From Sulfurimonas xiamenensis (GTDB lineage: Bacteria; Campylobacterota; Campylobacteria; Campylobacterales; Sulfurimonadaceae), in contig NZ_CP041166.1 of NCBI RefSeq assembly GCF_009258045.1, positions 1,426,001 to 1,490,000 on the forward strand: a stretch of 64,000 nucleotides of DNA, written 5' to 3'. How positions within the stretch are numbered: the stretch's first letter is position 1; each line of letters opens with the position of its first letter. Under the pieces are notes generated by a model. It made no database searches. It was not told the origin of the DNA and worked only from the letters and a program-made list of their open reading frames with translations. This document shows positions 1 to 8,048 of this stretch, piece after piece. Position numbers and translations under genes: made by a program.

Positions 1-1
1 A

Positions 2-175
2 GGAACAAGAAAAGATGAACTCCTTATCGGTCCCGAAGTTCTGCAAAAAGTATTTATCCTGCGTCAAATGATCCACAAACAAGAAAATGAGATAGAAGCA
101 CTTAAGTTTGTCTACTCTACAATGGGTAAAAAAGCTACAAACGAAGAATTTTTAGAGAGTATGAACACAAACTAA
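2..175 (+). CDS. rho: Transcription termination factor Rho, C-terminal fragment
   Basis: Last 57 codons of a gene that begins before the window. The reading frame opens at base 2 and stops with TAA at 173-175. The peptide starts GTRKDELLIGPEVLQKV and ends EEFLESMNTN, which matches the C-terminal end of the hexameric RNA helicase Rho, including its conserved TRK(D/E)ELL segment and the closing EEFL motif. Rho terminates transcription of untranslated RNA. Only one base separates its stop from the murI start, so the two are probably cotranscribed. Confidence 0.88.
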   Translation, partial: GTRKDELLIGPEVLQKVFILRQMIHKQENEIEALKFVYSTMGKKATNEEFLESMNTN

Positions 176-176
176 A

Positions 177-920
177 ATGAAAATCGGCGTATTTGACAGT
201 GGAATTGGTGGTTTGACAGTTGTAAAATCACTATTAGAAAACCAACTATTTGAAGAGATTATATATTATGGAGATACTGCTCGCGTTCCATATGGTATAA
301 AAGACAAAACAACTATTATTCGTTATGCAATAGAAGCTGTAGAGTTTTTTAAAAATTTTGAAATTGATTTAATTATTGTAGCATGCAACACAGTCAGCGC
401 ATATGCGCTTGATGAGATGAGAGAGGTTTCTTCATGCCCTGTTATAGGCGTTGTTGAAGCCGGTATTTTAGCAACTTCAAATGCGCTTAAGGATAAAAAC
501 TCAAATATACTTATACTTGGGACAAAAGCAACTATTAACTCTAAAGCTTATGAAATTGGACTAAAAATGGAAGGTTTTTATAATCTTCAGGTAAAGGCTA
601 CGGGACTATTTGTTCCGATAGTTGAGGAGGAGATTTATGAGGGTGAAATACTAGATGCTGCTTTTAAACACTATTTTAACACCACAGCAACCCCAAATGC
701 AATAATTCTAGGTTGTACACACTTCCCTCTTATTGCTCAAGCACTGCAAAATCATTTTGGAAAAGATAGTATACTTATTCACTCTGGTGATGCTATAGTA
801 GAGTATTTAGAAAAAACTTTTAATTTAAATACAAAACATAAAAAACCCAAACTTGAATTTTTTGCTTCAGAAAATCCCGAAGCACTTAAATCAATTGCCA
901 AAAAATGGCTAAAGCTGTAG
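177..920 (+). CDS. murI: Glutamate racemase
   Basis: Converts L-glutamate to D-glutamate for peptidoglycan precursors, in the cytoplasm. The 247-residue length is normal for the family. The N-terminal GVFDSGIGG motif (residues 4-12), the first catalytic cysteine in VACNT (C70) and the second in LGCTH (C180) are all present. Asp7 and Ser8 of the substrate pocket are intact. The ATG follows the rho stop by one base, so translation is probably coupled. The gene is followed by an inverted repeat at 935-960. Confidence 0.96.
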   Translation: MKIGVFDSGIGGLTVVKSLLENQLFEEIIYYGDTARVPYGIKDKTTIIRYAIEAVEFFKNFEIDLIIVACNTVSAYALDEMREVSSCPVIGVVEAGILATSNALKDKNSNILILGTKATINSKAYEIGLKMEGFYNLQVKATGLFVPIVEEEIYEGEILDAAFKHYFNTTATPNAIILGCTHFPLIAQALQNHFGKDSILIHSGDAIVEYLEKTFNLNTKHKKPKLEFFASENPEALKSIAKKWLKL

Positions 921-934
921 CTTGTTCATAGTAA

Positions 935-960
935 TGAAAGTGGCTCTGTAACCACTTTCA
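935..960. terminator. Inverted repeat between convergent murI and the lysine-rich gene
   Basis: GAAAGTGG (936-943) pairs with CCACTTTC (952-959), and a flanking T-A pair closes the stem around an 8-base loop. It sits in the 48 bp between two genes that face each other, where a shared terminator is expected. Neither side has a strong T-run, so it could be Rho-dependent or only an RNA 3'-end stem. Confidence 0.5.
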
Positions 961-968
961 AAAATCAA

Positions 969-1160
969 CTACTTTGCAATCTTCTTTGCAACTTTTTTTG
1001 CTAATTTTTTAGCATCTTTTTTTTCACTTAAAGCTTTTTTACTAACTTTTTTTGCCACTTTCTTTGTAGCTTTTTTAACATCTTTTTTAGCAATATCAAC
1101 TTTTTTGATAGCTTTTTTTGCTATTGCTTTTACATCTTTTTTCTTTAACTCTTTTGCCAT
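969..1160 (-). CDS. Lysine/alanine-rich histone-like protein
   Basis: A 63-residue, highly basic protein made almost only of Lys, Ala, Val, Asp and Ile. Degenerate repeats of the form AKKVAKK / KKAIKKV run along the whole chain, which would form an amphipathic basic helix. This composition resembles bacterial histone H1-like (Hc1 or AlgP-type) nucleoid proteins, but no defined fold can be assigned. A good ribosome site (AGGAG) precedes the ATG. It is transcribed alone, towards murI. Nucleic-acid or polyphosphate binding is inferred from charge only. Confidence 0.7.
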   Translation of the reverse strand: MAKELKKKDVKAIAKKAIKKVDIAKKDVKKATKKVAKKVSKKALSEKKDAKKLAKKVAKKIAK

Positions 1161-1293
1161 TTAGGACTCCTTTAATTTTTTATCACCAAAAAATAGTAAT
1201 AATTTATAGTCATTATATAGTTTATATATATCTTTGTCAAGAAAATATAGAGATATGTTATAATTTCATATTAATTTACAAAAAAGAAGATAT

Positions 1294-1575
1294 ATGACAT
1301 TTATTGATTTTAAAAAATTACTTCTTGACGCAGATATAAGCCTGCCTAAATTTAGTAAACTTATAAAAGTGAGCGAAAAAAATATTCAAGCATACAAAAA
1401 GAAAAAAGAGATACCAAATACCATAGCTGTAATTGCCGCATGTTTTGCATCAATGAAAGATGCAAATATTGACTATAAAGAGATCATAGAAGCATTAAAT
1501 TTAAAAGCCAAAACAAAAGAAGGTGCTGGTTTTGCCAAAAAAGAGCCTAAAGAGAAAGAAAACAGTAAGATTTAA
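1294..1575 (+). CDS. Small helix-turn-helix-like protein, uncharacterised
   Basis: A 93-residue protein. Residues 5-45 (FKKLLLDADISLPKFSKLIK and following) look like an XRE-type helix-turn-helix: a short helix, then LPKFSKLIKVSEKNIQAYKK as the turn and recognition helix. The C-terminal third is lysine- and glutamate-rich and probably disordered. The ATG is preceded by an A/G-rich ribosome site. The next gene begins 42 bp downstream on the same strand, so the two may share a transcript. The regulatory role is inferred from the HTH pattern alone. Confidence 0.7.
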   Translation: MTFIDFKKLLLDADISLPKFSKLIKVSEKNIQAYKKKKEIPNTIAVIAACFASMKDANIDYKEIIEALNLKAKTKEGAGFAKKEPKEKENSKI

Positions 1576-1616
1576 TCTGTAACATTTATGAAATAATTGA
1601 GCATTATTATTCTGTT

Positions 1617-3377
1617 ATGAGATTAGAGCTCCCTAAAAAATGGATTCATAACTTAAAAACTTTAGATGTTGCATTTCAACCTATTATTAATATTCATACA
1701 GGGAAAATTTTTGCCGTTGAGGCACTTCTTAGAAACTATGAGAAAGTCGGTTTCAACTCCATTTTTGATCTTTTTGATGCTGTGTATAAAGACAATCTGC
1801 TCTACTCGTTTGACTTAAAACTCAGAAAAAAAGCCTTTAAAAAATTTACAACTATCAACGCTCATGAGAACATAAAACTCTTTTACAACCTTGACAACAG
1901 ACTCCTTGAGATGCCAAATTTCAAACATGGAAATACCGGCAAACTTTTAAAACACTACGATATCTGTAAAAACAGCATCTGCTTTGAAATATCAGAGAGA
2001 CATGAAATCTCAAACAGCTCAAGGATGCAGGAGGTTTTAGAACACTATAAAAGCGAGAATTTCTGCATAGCCATAGATGACTTTGGAGTCGGTTATTCAG
2101 GATACAAACTTCTTTATGAGAGCAAACCAGACATCATAAAAATAGACAGGTTTTTCCTAAGCGACATACAAAAAGATGAGAAAAAAAAACTTATGGCAAG
2201 AAGCATAACTCATTTAGCGATTCAACTTGGCATAAAAGTTATAGCCGAGGGAATCGAGAACAAAGAGGAGCTCCTTACCTGCAGAGATATAGGGTGCCAT
2301 TTCGTTCAAGGATACTTTATCCAAAAACCGACTCTGCTTGCATCGGAAATAGCGCAGGAGTATCCTCATGTTTTAAATATTTTAAACAGTGAGAAAAGAG
2401 TGACCGAGAGTAGTTACAAAATTGAGACCTTTTTAAATAAAACACCCCCTTTTTCTATTGATACCGAAATAAAAAACATCGTAAAGCATTTTCAAAAAAA
2501 TCCTCAAGCAGAAACTGTTACTATTGTAAACTCCAACAACGAACCGATGGGCATTTTGCAAGAGAACAAGATTAAGGAGTTTATCTACTCTCCTTATGGA
2601 AGATCACTGCTGACAAACAACGCTGCTAAAAGATCAAAGCTGGTAAATCTTATAGAACCGTGCGGAACAACAGAGATAAACTGTAACATATCTACAATTA
2701 TTGAGCTATTTTCAAATAACTCGGAATCCATCGGCATTATCCTTACAAACAACTCAAAATATTACGGTTTTTTGTCTGCAAGAGCAATTATTACAATTAT
2801 GAGCGAGCAAAATATCATCCATGCAAGGGAGCAAAATCCTCTGACAAAACTCCCCGGAAACTCCATGATAGAAAAACTTATCTCAGAGATTATAGAGAGT
2901 GAAAAAACTTATATTTTATGCTACTTTGATTTAGACAATTTTAAAGCCTTTAATGATGTATACGGCTTTAGAAACGGAGATAGAGCGATTATGCTTTTTG
3001 CAGATATTTTAAGAAAAAACCTGCCTACAGAGTTTTTTAAAGGGCATATCGGAGGAGATGATTTTTTTGTAGCCGTTGAATCAACAAAAGAGAATGAAGA
3101 GAAGTACACGGAAGCACTCTCTAAAATAGTACAAAAATTTGAGTATGACACAAGAGAACTCTACTCAAAAGAGGATAAAGAGAAAAACTACATCATCTCC
3201 ACGGATAGAGAAGGGAATAAAAAAAGGTTTCCTCTTCTTTGCGTAAGCGCTTCAGTGCTAGTAGTGCGCAGTAATGCAAACAGAAGAAACGCTGATTATA
3301 TAAACAACATCCTATCTCTTCAAAAAAAAGTTGCAAAACAGGAGAGCAGCCACATCTCTATAAGTTGTCTGTTATGA
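1617..3377 (+). CDS. EAL-CBS-GGDEF cyclic-di-GMP protein
   Basis: A 586-residue soluble signalling protein with domains in the order EAL (about 15-250), CBS pair (about 265-400) and GGDEF (about 405-570). The EAL domain keeps its signature residues: EAL at 35-37, DDFG at 154-157, KIDRFF near 175, AEGIE near 210 and QGY near 231, so c-di-GMP phosphodiesterase activity is likely. The cyclase motif reads GGDDF (479-483), with Asp in place of the usual Glu, so cyclase activity is less certain. The CBS pair suggests adenine-nucleotide sensing. No membrane segment is visible. Confidence 0.9.
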   Translation: MRLELPKKWIHNLKTLDVAFQPIINIHTGKIFAVEALLRNYEKVGFNSIFDLFDAVYKDNLLYSFDLKLRKKAFKKFTTINAHENIKLFYNLDNRLLEMPNFKHGNTGKLLKHYDICKNSICFEISERHEISNSSRMQEVLEHYKSENFCIAIDDFGVGYSGYKLLYESKPDIIKIDRFFLSDIQKDEKKKLMARSITHLAIQLGIKVIAEGIENKEELLTCRDIGCHFVQGYFIQKPTLLASEIAQEYPHVLNILNSEKRVTESSYKIETFLNKTPPFSIDTEIKNIVKHFQKNPQAETVTIVNSNNEPMGILQENKIKEFIYSPYGRSLLTNNAAKRSKLVNLIEPCGTTEINCNISTIIELFSNNSESIGIILTNNSKYYGFLSARAIITIMSEQNIIHAREQNPLTKLPGNSMIEKLISEIIESEKTYILCYFDLDNFKAFNDVYGFRNGDRAIMLFADILRKNLPTEFFKGHIGGDDFFVAVESTKENEEKYTEALSKIVQKFEYDTRELYSKEDKEKNYIISTDREGNKKRFPLLCVSASVLVVRSNANRRNADYINNILSLQKKVAKQESSHISISCLL

Positions 3378-3430
3378 TTTTTTAACCCTATAAATGTTAG
3401 AATCACTTCAACTAAAGATGGAGAGTATAT

Positions 3431-5095
3431 GTGAGAGAGAGTTCAGAAGTTTTAGCGCGAAAATATAGACCGAAAAGTTTTGATGAGCTGATTGGGCAGG
3501 AGATTATTTCCCAAACTCTCTCGCTTGCGCTTGATGCAAACAGACTCTCTCACGCCTACCTCTTTTCTGGGCTTCGGGGAAGCGGTAAAACATCTACTGC
3601 GCGTATTTTTGCAAAAGCTCTTATTTGTGAGAAGGGAATTACACATCAACCATGCGGCGTATGCCAAAACTGCCTACTCTCGCTTGAAAATCGTCATATG
3701 GATATTGTAGAGATGGATGGGGCTTCATCGAGAAAAATAGATGATATAAGAGATTTAATAGAGCAGACAAAGTATAAACCTACAACTGCAAGATTTAAAA
3801 TTTTTATTATAGATGAAGTTCACATGCTTACAAAAGAGGCTTTTAATGCTTTGCTTAAAACATTAGAAGAGCCGCCCTCATATGTAAAATTTATCCTTGC
3901 AACAACTGATCCTCTCAAACTTCCAGCTACTATTCTAAGCCGTACACAGCACTTTCGGTTTAAATCAATTGCTGCAAACAAAATAACAGACCATTTAGCG
4001 CATATACTTAACCTTGAAGGTATAAAGTATGAAACTGAAGCATTGGAAATTCTTGCTAGAAGCGGAAACGGAAGTCTTAGAGACACACTTACGCTACTGG
4101 ATCAGGCTATCATCTACTCAAAAAATCATGTCGATGTCCGCACCGTCACAGATATGCTTGGACTTGTTGATCCAAAATTTATCTCTGATCTGTTTCGTGC
4201 AGTTTTTGCAAAAGACTATAACACTCTTATAGAGCTTGCTAAGATTTTAGAGGATTATGAAGCTGAAATGGTAGTAGATGAGCTTATAGCCTACCTCAAA
4301 GAGAGAATGTACGAGGACGATGCCCTCTTCTCCACACTTGTTCTTGATAGATTTTTTAGAATATTAAGTGACTCTAAATATCTCTTTAGTATAAATGCGG
4401 ATGGCTCTTTTGTACTCTCGCTTATCTTTTTTAAAATGGTAGAAGCATTGCGCATAAAAGAGGTAGATCAGATGATAGAGTCTTTGCAAAAAGAGATTCA
4501 CAGACCTGCCATATCGTGCACATCCACAATTTCTGAAGACAAGTTACCAGAACCTAAAGATAAAGAGAATAAACAAAAACAAAATATAGAAGAAAACTCT
4601 TATAAAGAGCTATTTGCAAAACTTATCCTCAAAATAAAAGATAGAAATTTTGAACTTGGGGAGTGTTTTGAAAAAAGCATCTCTTTTATCTCTTTTGAAA
4701 ACAATACACTTACATGGGAGAGCTGTGCCGATGAAACATGTAAAAAAATCCTAACTCACGGCTACTCTGTTATAAAACAATTAGTAAGAGAGGTGTTTGG
4801 ATTTGAAACAAAAATAAAATATAAATTATGCACAAACCCAAAAGAAGAAAAAAAAAACAAGATAGAACAAGAGAATCTTGATTCAAATCTAGGGCAGCCC
4901 TCAATGCTTTATGCCCAATCTTCTTCTATGGTTGAAGAAGCCGAGATTGGCGGAAGCGGGAGTTGTGTTACAGAGTGCGATAGTCGTGAATCATCAAGAG
5001 AAATAGATGCACTTGAAATCAAAGATGAGCCTATGGTAAAAAAAGCATTAGAGTTGTTTGAAGCTAAAAAAATGACTATCCAGTCAAAAATTTAA
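3431..5095 (+). CDS. dnaX: DNA polymerase III subunits gamma/tau
   Basis: Clamp-loader ATPase of the replisome, 554 residues. Residues 47-54 carry the Walker A motif GLRGSGKT, four cysteines (C67, C75, C78, C81) form the zinc module, and DEVH is at 128-131. ATTDPLKLPATILSR is the sensor region. The start is GTG at 3431 with GGAGAG just upstream; the overlapping ATG at 3429 meets a stop at once. A run of ten A residues at 4848-4857 could allow polymerase slippage and a shorter gamma form. The 3' end overlaps the convergent kinase gene by 4 bp. Confidence 0.95.
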   Translation: MRESSEVLARKYRPKSFDELIGQEIISQTLSLALDANRLSHAYLFSGLRGSGKTSTARIFAKALICEKGITHQPCGVCQNCLLSLENRHMDIVEMDGASSRKIDDIRDLIEQTKYKPTTARFKIFIIDEVHMLTKEAFNALLKTLEEPPSYVKFILATTDPLKLPATILSRTQHFRFKSIAANKITDHLAHILNLEGIKYETEALEILARSGNGSLRDTLTLLDQAIIYSKNHVDVRTVTDMLGLVDPKFISDLFRAVFAKDYNTLIELAKILEDYEAEMVVDELIAYLKERMYEDDALFSTLVLDRFFRILSDSKYLFSINADGSFVLSLIFFKMVEALRIKEVDQMIESLQKEIHRPAISCTSTISEDKLPEPKDKENKQKQNIEENSYKELFAKLILKIKDRNFELGECFEKSISFISFENNTLTWESCADETCKKILTHGYSVIKQLVREVFGFETKIKYKLCTNPKEEKKNKIEQENLDSNLGQPSMLYAQSSSMVEEAEIGGSGSCVTECDSRESSREIDALEIKDEPMVKKALELFEAKKMTIQSKI

Positions 5096-6486
5096 CTCTT
5101 TAGCATCTCTTTTATATTAAAACTAAATATTGAACCTTTGCCAAACTCTGATTTTATATCCAACAAAGAACCGAGTGCTTTTAAAATATATTTGACCATC
5201 GCCAAACCTATTCCCATAGAATTATCCCAGCTGTTTTTATCTACCCTGTAAAACTTATTTGTAATTTTTTCTAAATGTTCCTCTTTTATTCCTATTCCGC
5301 TGTCTTCTACTGAGAGATTAGTTCCTTCAAGCTTTATAATAACATCGCCGCTTGAATACTTTAAAGCATTATCCACTAAATTGATAAGTACTAATTCCAT
5401 CATTGTTTTATCGCTAAATATCATCTTTTGATCCACTTGAACAATCACTTCTCTGTTTTTATATTTTGTTGCAAGGTTTAGGGCCACTTCATTGCATAGC
5501 TGTTTTAAATCAAATTCGCTTTTATTTATAGTCAAATCACCGTTTTCAAGCTTGACAGAAAGAGCCAGCCTATCTAGCATTTTTGATATCTTCTCACCGT
5601 TTGAGTTAATTTTAGACAAAAATTTATCTCTAATGTTTTGCGGCATGTCTGCATCGCCTTGTATAGTTTGAGCATATCCTATTATTGAGGCAACAGGATT
5701 TTTAAACTCATGCGAGATAGCCGACAATATATCATTTCTCTGTTTATTTATAAGCCTTAGTTTAGCCATATTTTTTATCTTTTTTTTCTCATTCTTACTC
5801 AATTTTTTTACTAAATTTTTTAAGAGTAAAGAGATTTGTAAAAATTCATAAAAATATTTTGTTTTTATAATGGCTTTATAGTTTTTGTTTGAAACTTCAT
5901 CTAAATATTTTGTAATCTGATCAATATCATAGAGAACCTTTTGGCTCATGCTTTTAGATACAAAAGCAGCTATTATTACAATTATGAAAAAAACAAACAA
6001 AAGTTTTGTCCACAAAGAGTAAAAATCATACATTATCTGCGCTAAACTCATAGAGAGTCTTACATAAACCGGCTCATTTTTATATACAGTTTTTTTTGCT
6101 ACATATAAAAAATCAGTTTTAACAGTCTTTGAGTATCTAGTTATATCTCCGTAATCTTCTCGATTAGAGAGCATTATCTCAAATCTAGAAGCGTGATTAT
6201 CCATTTTACTTTTATCTGCATTTGATTCTGCCAAGACAAAACCATCTTTATCCACAATTGTAACTCTCAGAGAGGTTTTTTTGTTGATTTTCATTACAAA
6301 ATTATCTAAATTTTCTATATTTTCCAACTCAATTTCTATAAACTCAATAGCATGTTTTAAATGATTTTTATTGTGTTGTATTATTATATCTTTTAAAGCA
6401 AGATAGCTGATTATGGATGTAATCAAAAGTGTACTTATAAAAAGCAGTAAAAATTTTAGTATAAATATTTGATGTATTTTTAGCAC
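5092..6486 (-). CDS. Sensor histidine kinase
   Basis: A 464-residue membrane kinase. Two transmembrane segments (about 8-30 and 160-178) bracket an extracytoplasmic sensor of about 130 residues, followed by a linker, a HisKA domain with the phosphorylated His in ISHEFKNP (H259), and an ATPase domain with VDNALKYS (N box) and VEDSGIGIK (G1 box). Its start overlaps the stop of the upstream response regulator by 7 bp, so the two form one operon and a cognate pair. The signal it senses cannot be told from sequence. Confidence 0.93.
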   Translation of the reverse strand: MLKIHQIFILKFLLLFISTLLITSIISYLALKDIIIQHNKNHLKHAIEFIEIELENIENLDNFVMKINKKTSLRVTIVDKDGFVLAESNADKSKMDNHASRFEIMLSNREDYGDITRYSKTVKTDFLYVAKKTVYKNEPVYVRLSMSLAQIMYDFYSLWTKLLFVFFIIVIIAAFVSKSMSQKVLYDIDQITKYLDEVSNKNYKAIIKTKYFYEFLQISLLLKNLVKKLSKNEKKKIKNMAKLRLINKQRNDILSAISHEFKNPVASIIGYAQTIQGDADMPQNIRDKFLSKINSNGEKISKMLDRLALSVKLENGDLTINKSEFDLKQLCNEVALNLATKYKNREVIVQVDQKMIFSDKTMMELVLINLVDNALKYSSGDVIIKLEGTNLSVEDSGIGIKEEHLEKITNKFYRVDKNSWDNSMGIGLAMVKYILKALGSLLDIKSEFGKGSIFSFNIKEMLKS

Positions 6487-7154
6487 AGTTTATAACCTAC
6501 ACCTCGAACTGTATATATATACTCTTTTGTTTTATCGGGATCTATTTTCTCTTTTAATCTGTTTATGGCAACATTTACAGTTCTATATTGATACTCTTCG
6601 CCCTCGCCCCAAACATTTTGCAAAAGATAGTCGCGATCAAGCACGCTGTTTTTATTTAAAATGAACTCACTCAGCAGATTAAATTCCAGTTTTGTGACAT
6701 CTACATTTTTGCCATCAACTTTTAGAGTCCTTGAACTCTTATCTAAAACTAGGTCTCTATAGCTTAAAATACCATCTTCAATTTTTTTAGAAGTTCTGCG
6801 CAAAACCGCCTTAACACGAAGCATCAACTCTTTCATATTAAAAGGTTTTGTTATATAGTCATCTGCGCCTCTTAAAAAGCCCTCCTCTATCTCAGAGTCA
6901 AGATTTTTTGCGCTTAGATAAACAACAGGCGTTGCAAAACCCTCTTTTCTAAGAGTTTGGACAAATTCACTTCCCTCAACACCCGGAAGATTTCTATCCA
7001 TGATAAGAAGATCGACATCCTCTTCAACAAGCATCTGCTCTACGCTTTTTGTATTTAAAAAGCCTATAACTTCATACCCCTCTTTTTGTAAGTTATACTC
7101 AATGAGCTCTAGAATATCCTCTTCATCTTCTACAATAACAATTTTTGCACTCAT
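6480..7154 (-). CDS. OmpR/PhoB-family response regulator
   Basis: A 224-residue DNA-binding response regulator. The receiver domain (1-115) has the acidic pair D10/E11, phospho-acceptor D53 in MDRNLPG, and the conserved Lys in YITKPF. The C-terminal winged helix (about 130-224) ends with the typical YTVRGVGYKL. It is the first gene of the pair with the sensor kinase, which it overlaps by 7 bp. The targets are unknown, and I do not assign a PhoB or other specific name. Confidence 0.94.
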   Translation of the reverse strand: MSAKIVIVEDEEDILELIEYNLQKEGYEVIGFLNTKSVEQMLVEEDVDLLIMDRNLPGVEGSEFVQTLRKEGFATPVVYLSAKNLDSEIEEGFLRGADDYITKPFNMKELMLRVKAVLRRTSKKIEDGILSYRDLVLDKSSRTLKVDGKNVDVTKLEFNLLSEFILNKNSVLDRDYLLQNVWGEGEEYQYRTVNVAINRLKEKIDPDKTKEYIYTVRGVGYKLC

Positions 7155-7235
7155 AAAGCGTTCCTAAATTTATTTTTACTATTGTATCAAAAAAGAATCT
7201 CTTTTTTATTACACTTAAAATCATAAAACAAACGC

Positions 7236-8048
7236 TTACTCTTCAATCCAAGCTTGCGTTTTAAAAACCCTTCCGTCATCAAATATTTTTAACTTAAAAG
7301 CGCTGTTGCATCTACCCTCATTGAAATCCATTATAGCTATCTGAAATATTTTTTTACACTTTTTTGAAATATCAAAATGACCTCTTAGACCTGTAAGGAA
7401 CTGTTTAAGCGGTACTTTTTTATCCATACCTATTACATTATCTCTACATCCTGTAAGTCCCATATCAGTTAAGTATGCAGTTGAATCTGCTATCTGAAAA
7501 TCATCAGTTCCTACATGGGTATGTGTTCCGATTATTGCACTCACACTTCCTTGAAGCAGCATCATCATCGCTCTTTTTTCACTTGTTGCTTCTGCGTGAA
7601 AATCTATAAAAATATTTTTAACTCCATCTAAATGAAGCTTTTCAACGCTCTCTTTTGCCTTTTTAAAAGCATTATCTGTATATGGCATTGCATAATGACC
7701 CATCAGATTTAAAACTGCAAGTTTTTCCCCAGCTACATCATAAACCTTGCAGCCTGTTCCTTTTACCTCATCTGGATAGTTATGCGGTCTTAAAATTTCA
7801 TGGGTATCAAAAAGTGCTTCAATCTCTTTTTTATCCCATGTGTGGTTTCCGCCGCTCATACAATCAACACCATAACTAACAATCTCATTTGCATTTTTTG
7901 TAGTTAGCCCAAAACCATGAGAAGCATTTTCATAATTTGCTATAACAAAATCTATTTTATACTCCTCTTTCGTTTTTAACAAATAACTCTTTAACATTTC
8001 TCTGCCGGGGCTCCCCACTATATCGCCTATAAATGCCACTCTCATCAT
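7236..8048 (-). CDS. YmdB-like (TIGR00282) metallophosphoesterase
   Basis: A 270-residue protein of the dinuclear-metal phosphoesterase family, whose best-known member, YmdB, hydrolyses cyclic nucleotides and affects RNA turnover. Metal-binding motifs visible are GDIVG near the N-terminus, GGNHTWDKKE, DFHAEATSEK and GTHTHVGTDD. Two adjacent ATGs (8048 and 8045) overlap the mfd stop codon, so this gene is translationally coupled to mfd; the second ATG gives the more usual N-terminus MRVAFIGD. The physiological substrate here is unknown. Confidence 0.9.
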   Translation of the reverse strand: MMRVAFIGDIVGSPGREMLKSYLLKTKEEYKIDFVIANYENASHGFGLTTKNANEIVSYGVDCMSGGNHTWDKKEIEALFDTHEILRPHNYPDEVKGTGCKVYDVAGEKLAVLNLMGHYAMPYTDNAFKKAKESVEKLHLDGVKNIFIDFHAEATSEKRAMMMLLQGSVSAIIGTHTHVGTDDFQIADSTAYLTDMGLTGCRDNVIGMDKKVPLKQFLTGLRGHFDISKKCKKIFQIAIMDFNEGRCNSAFKLKIFDDGRVFKTQAWIEE

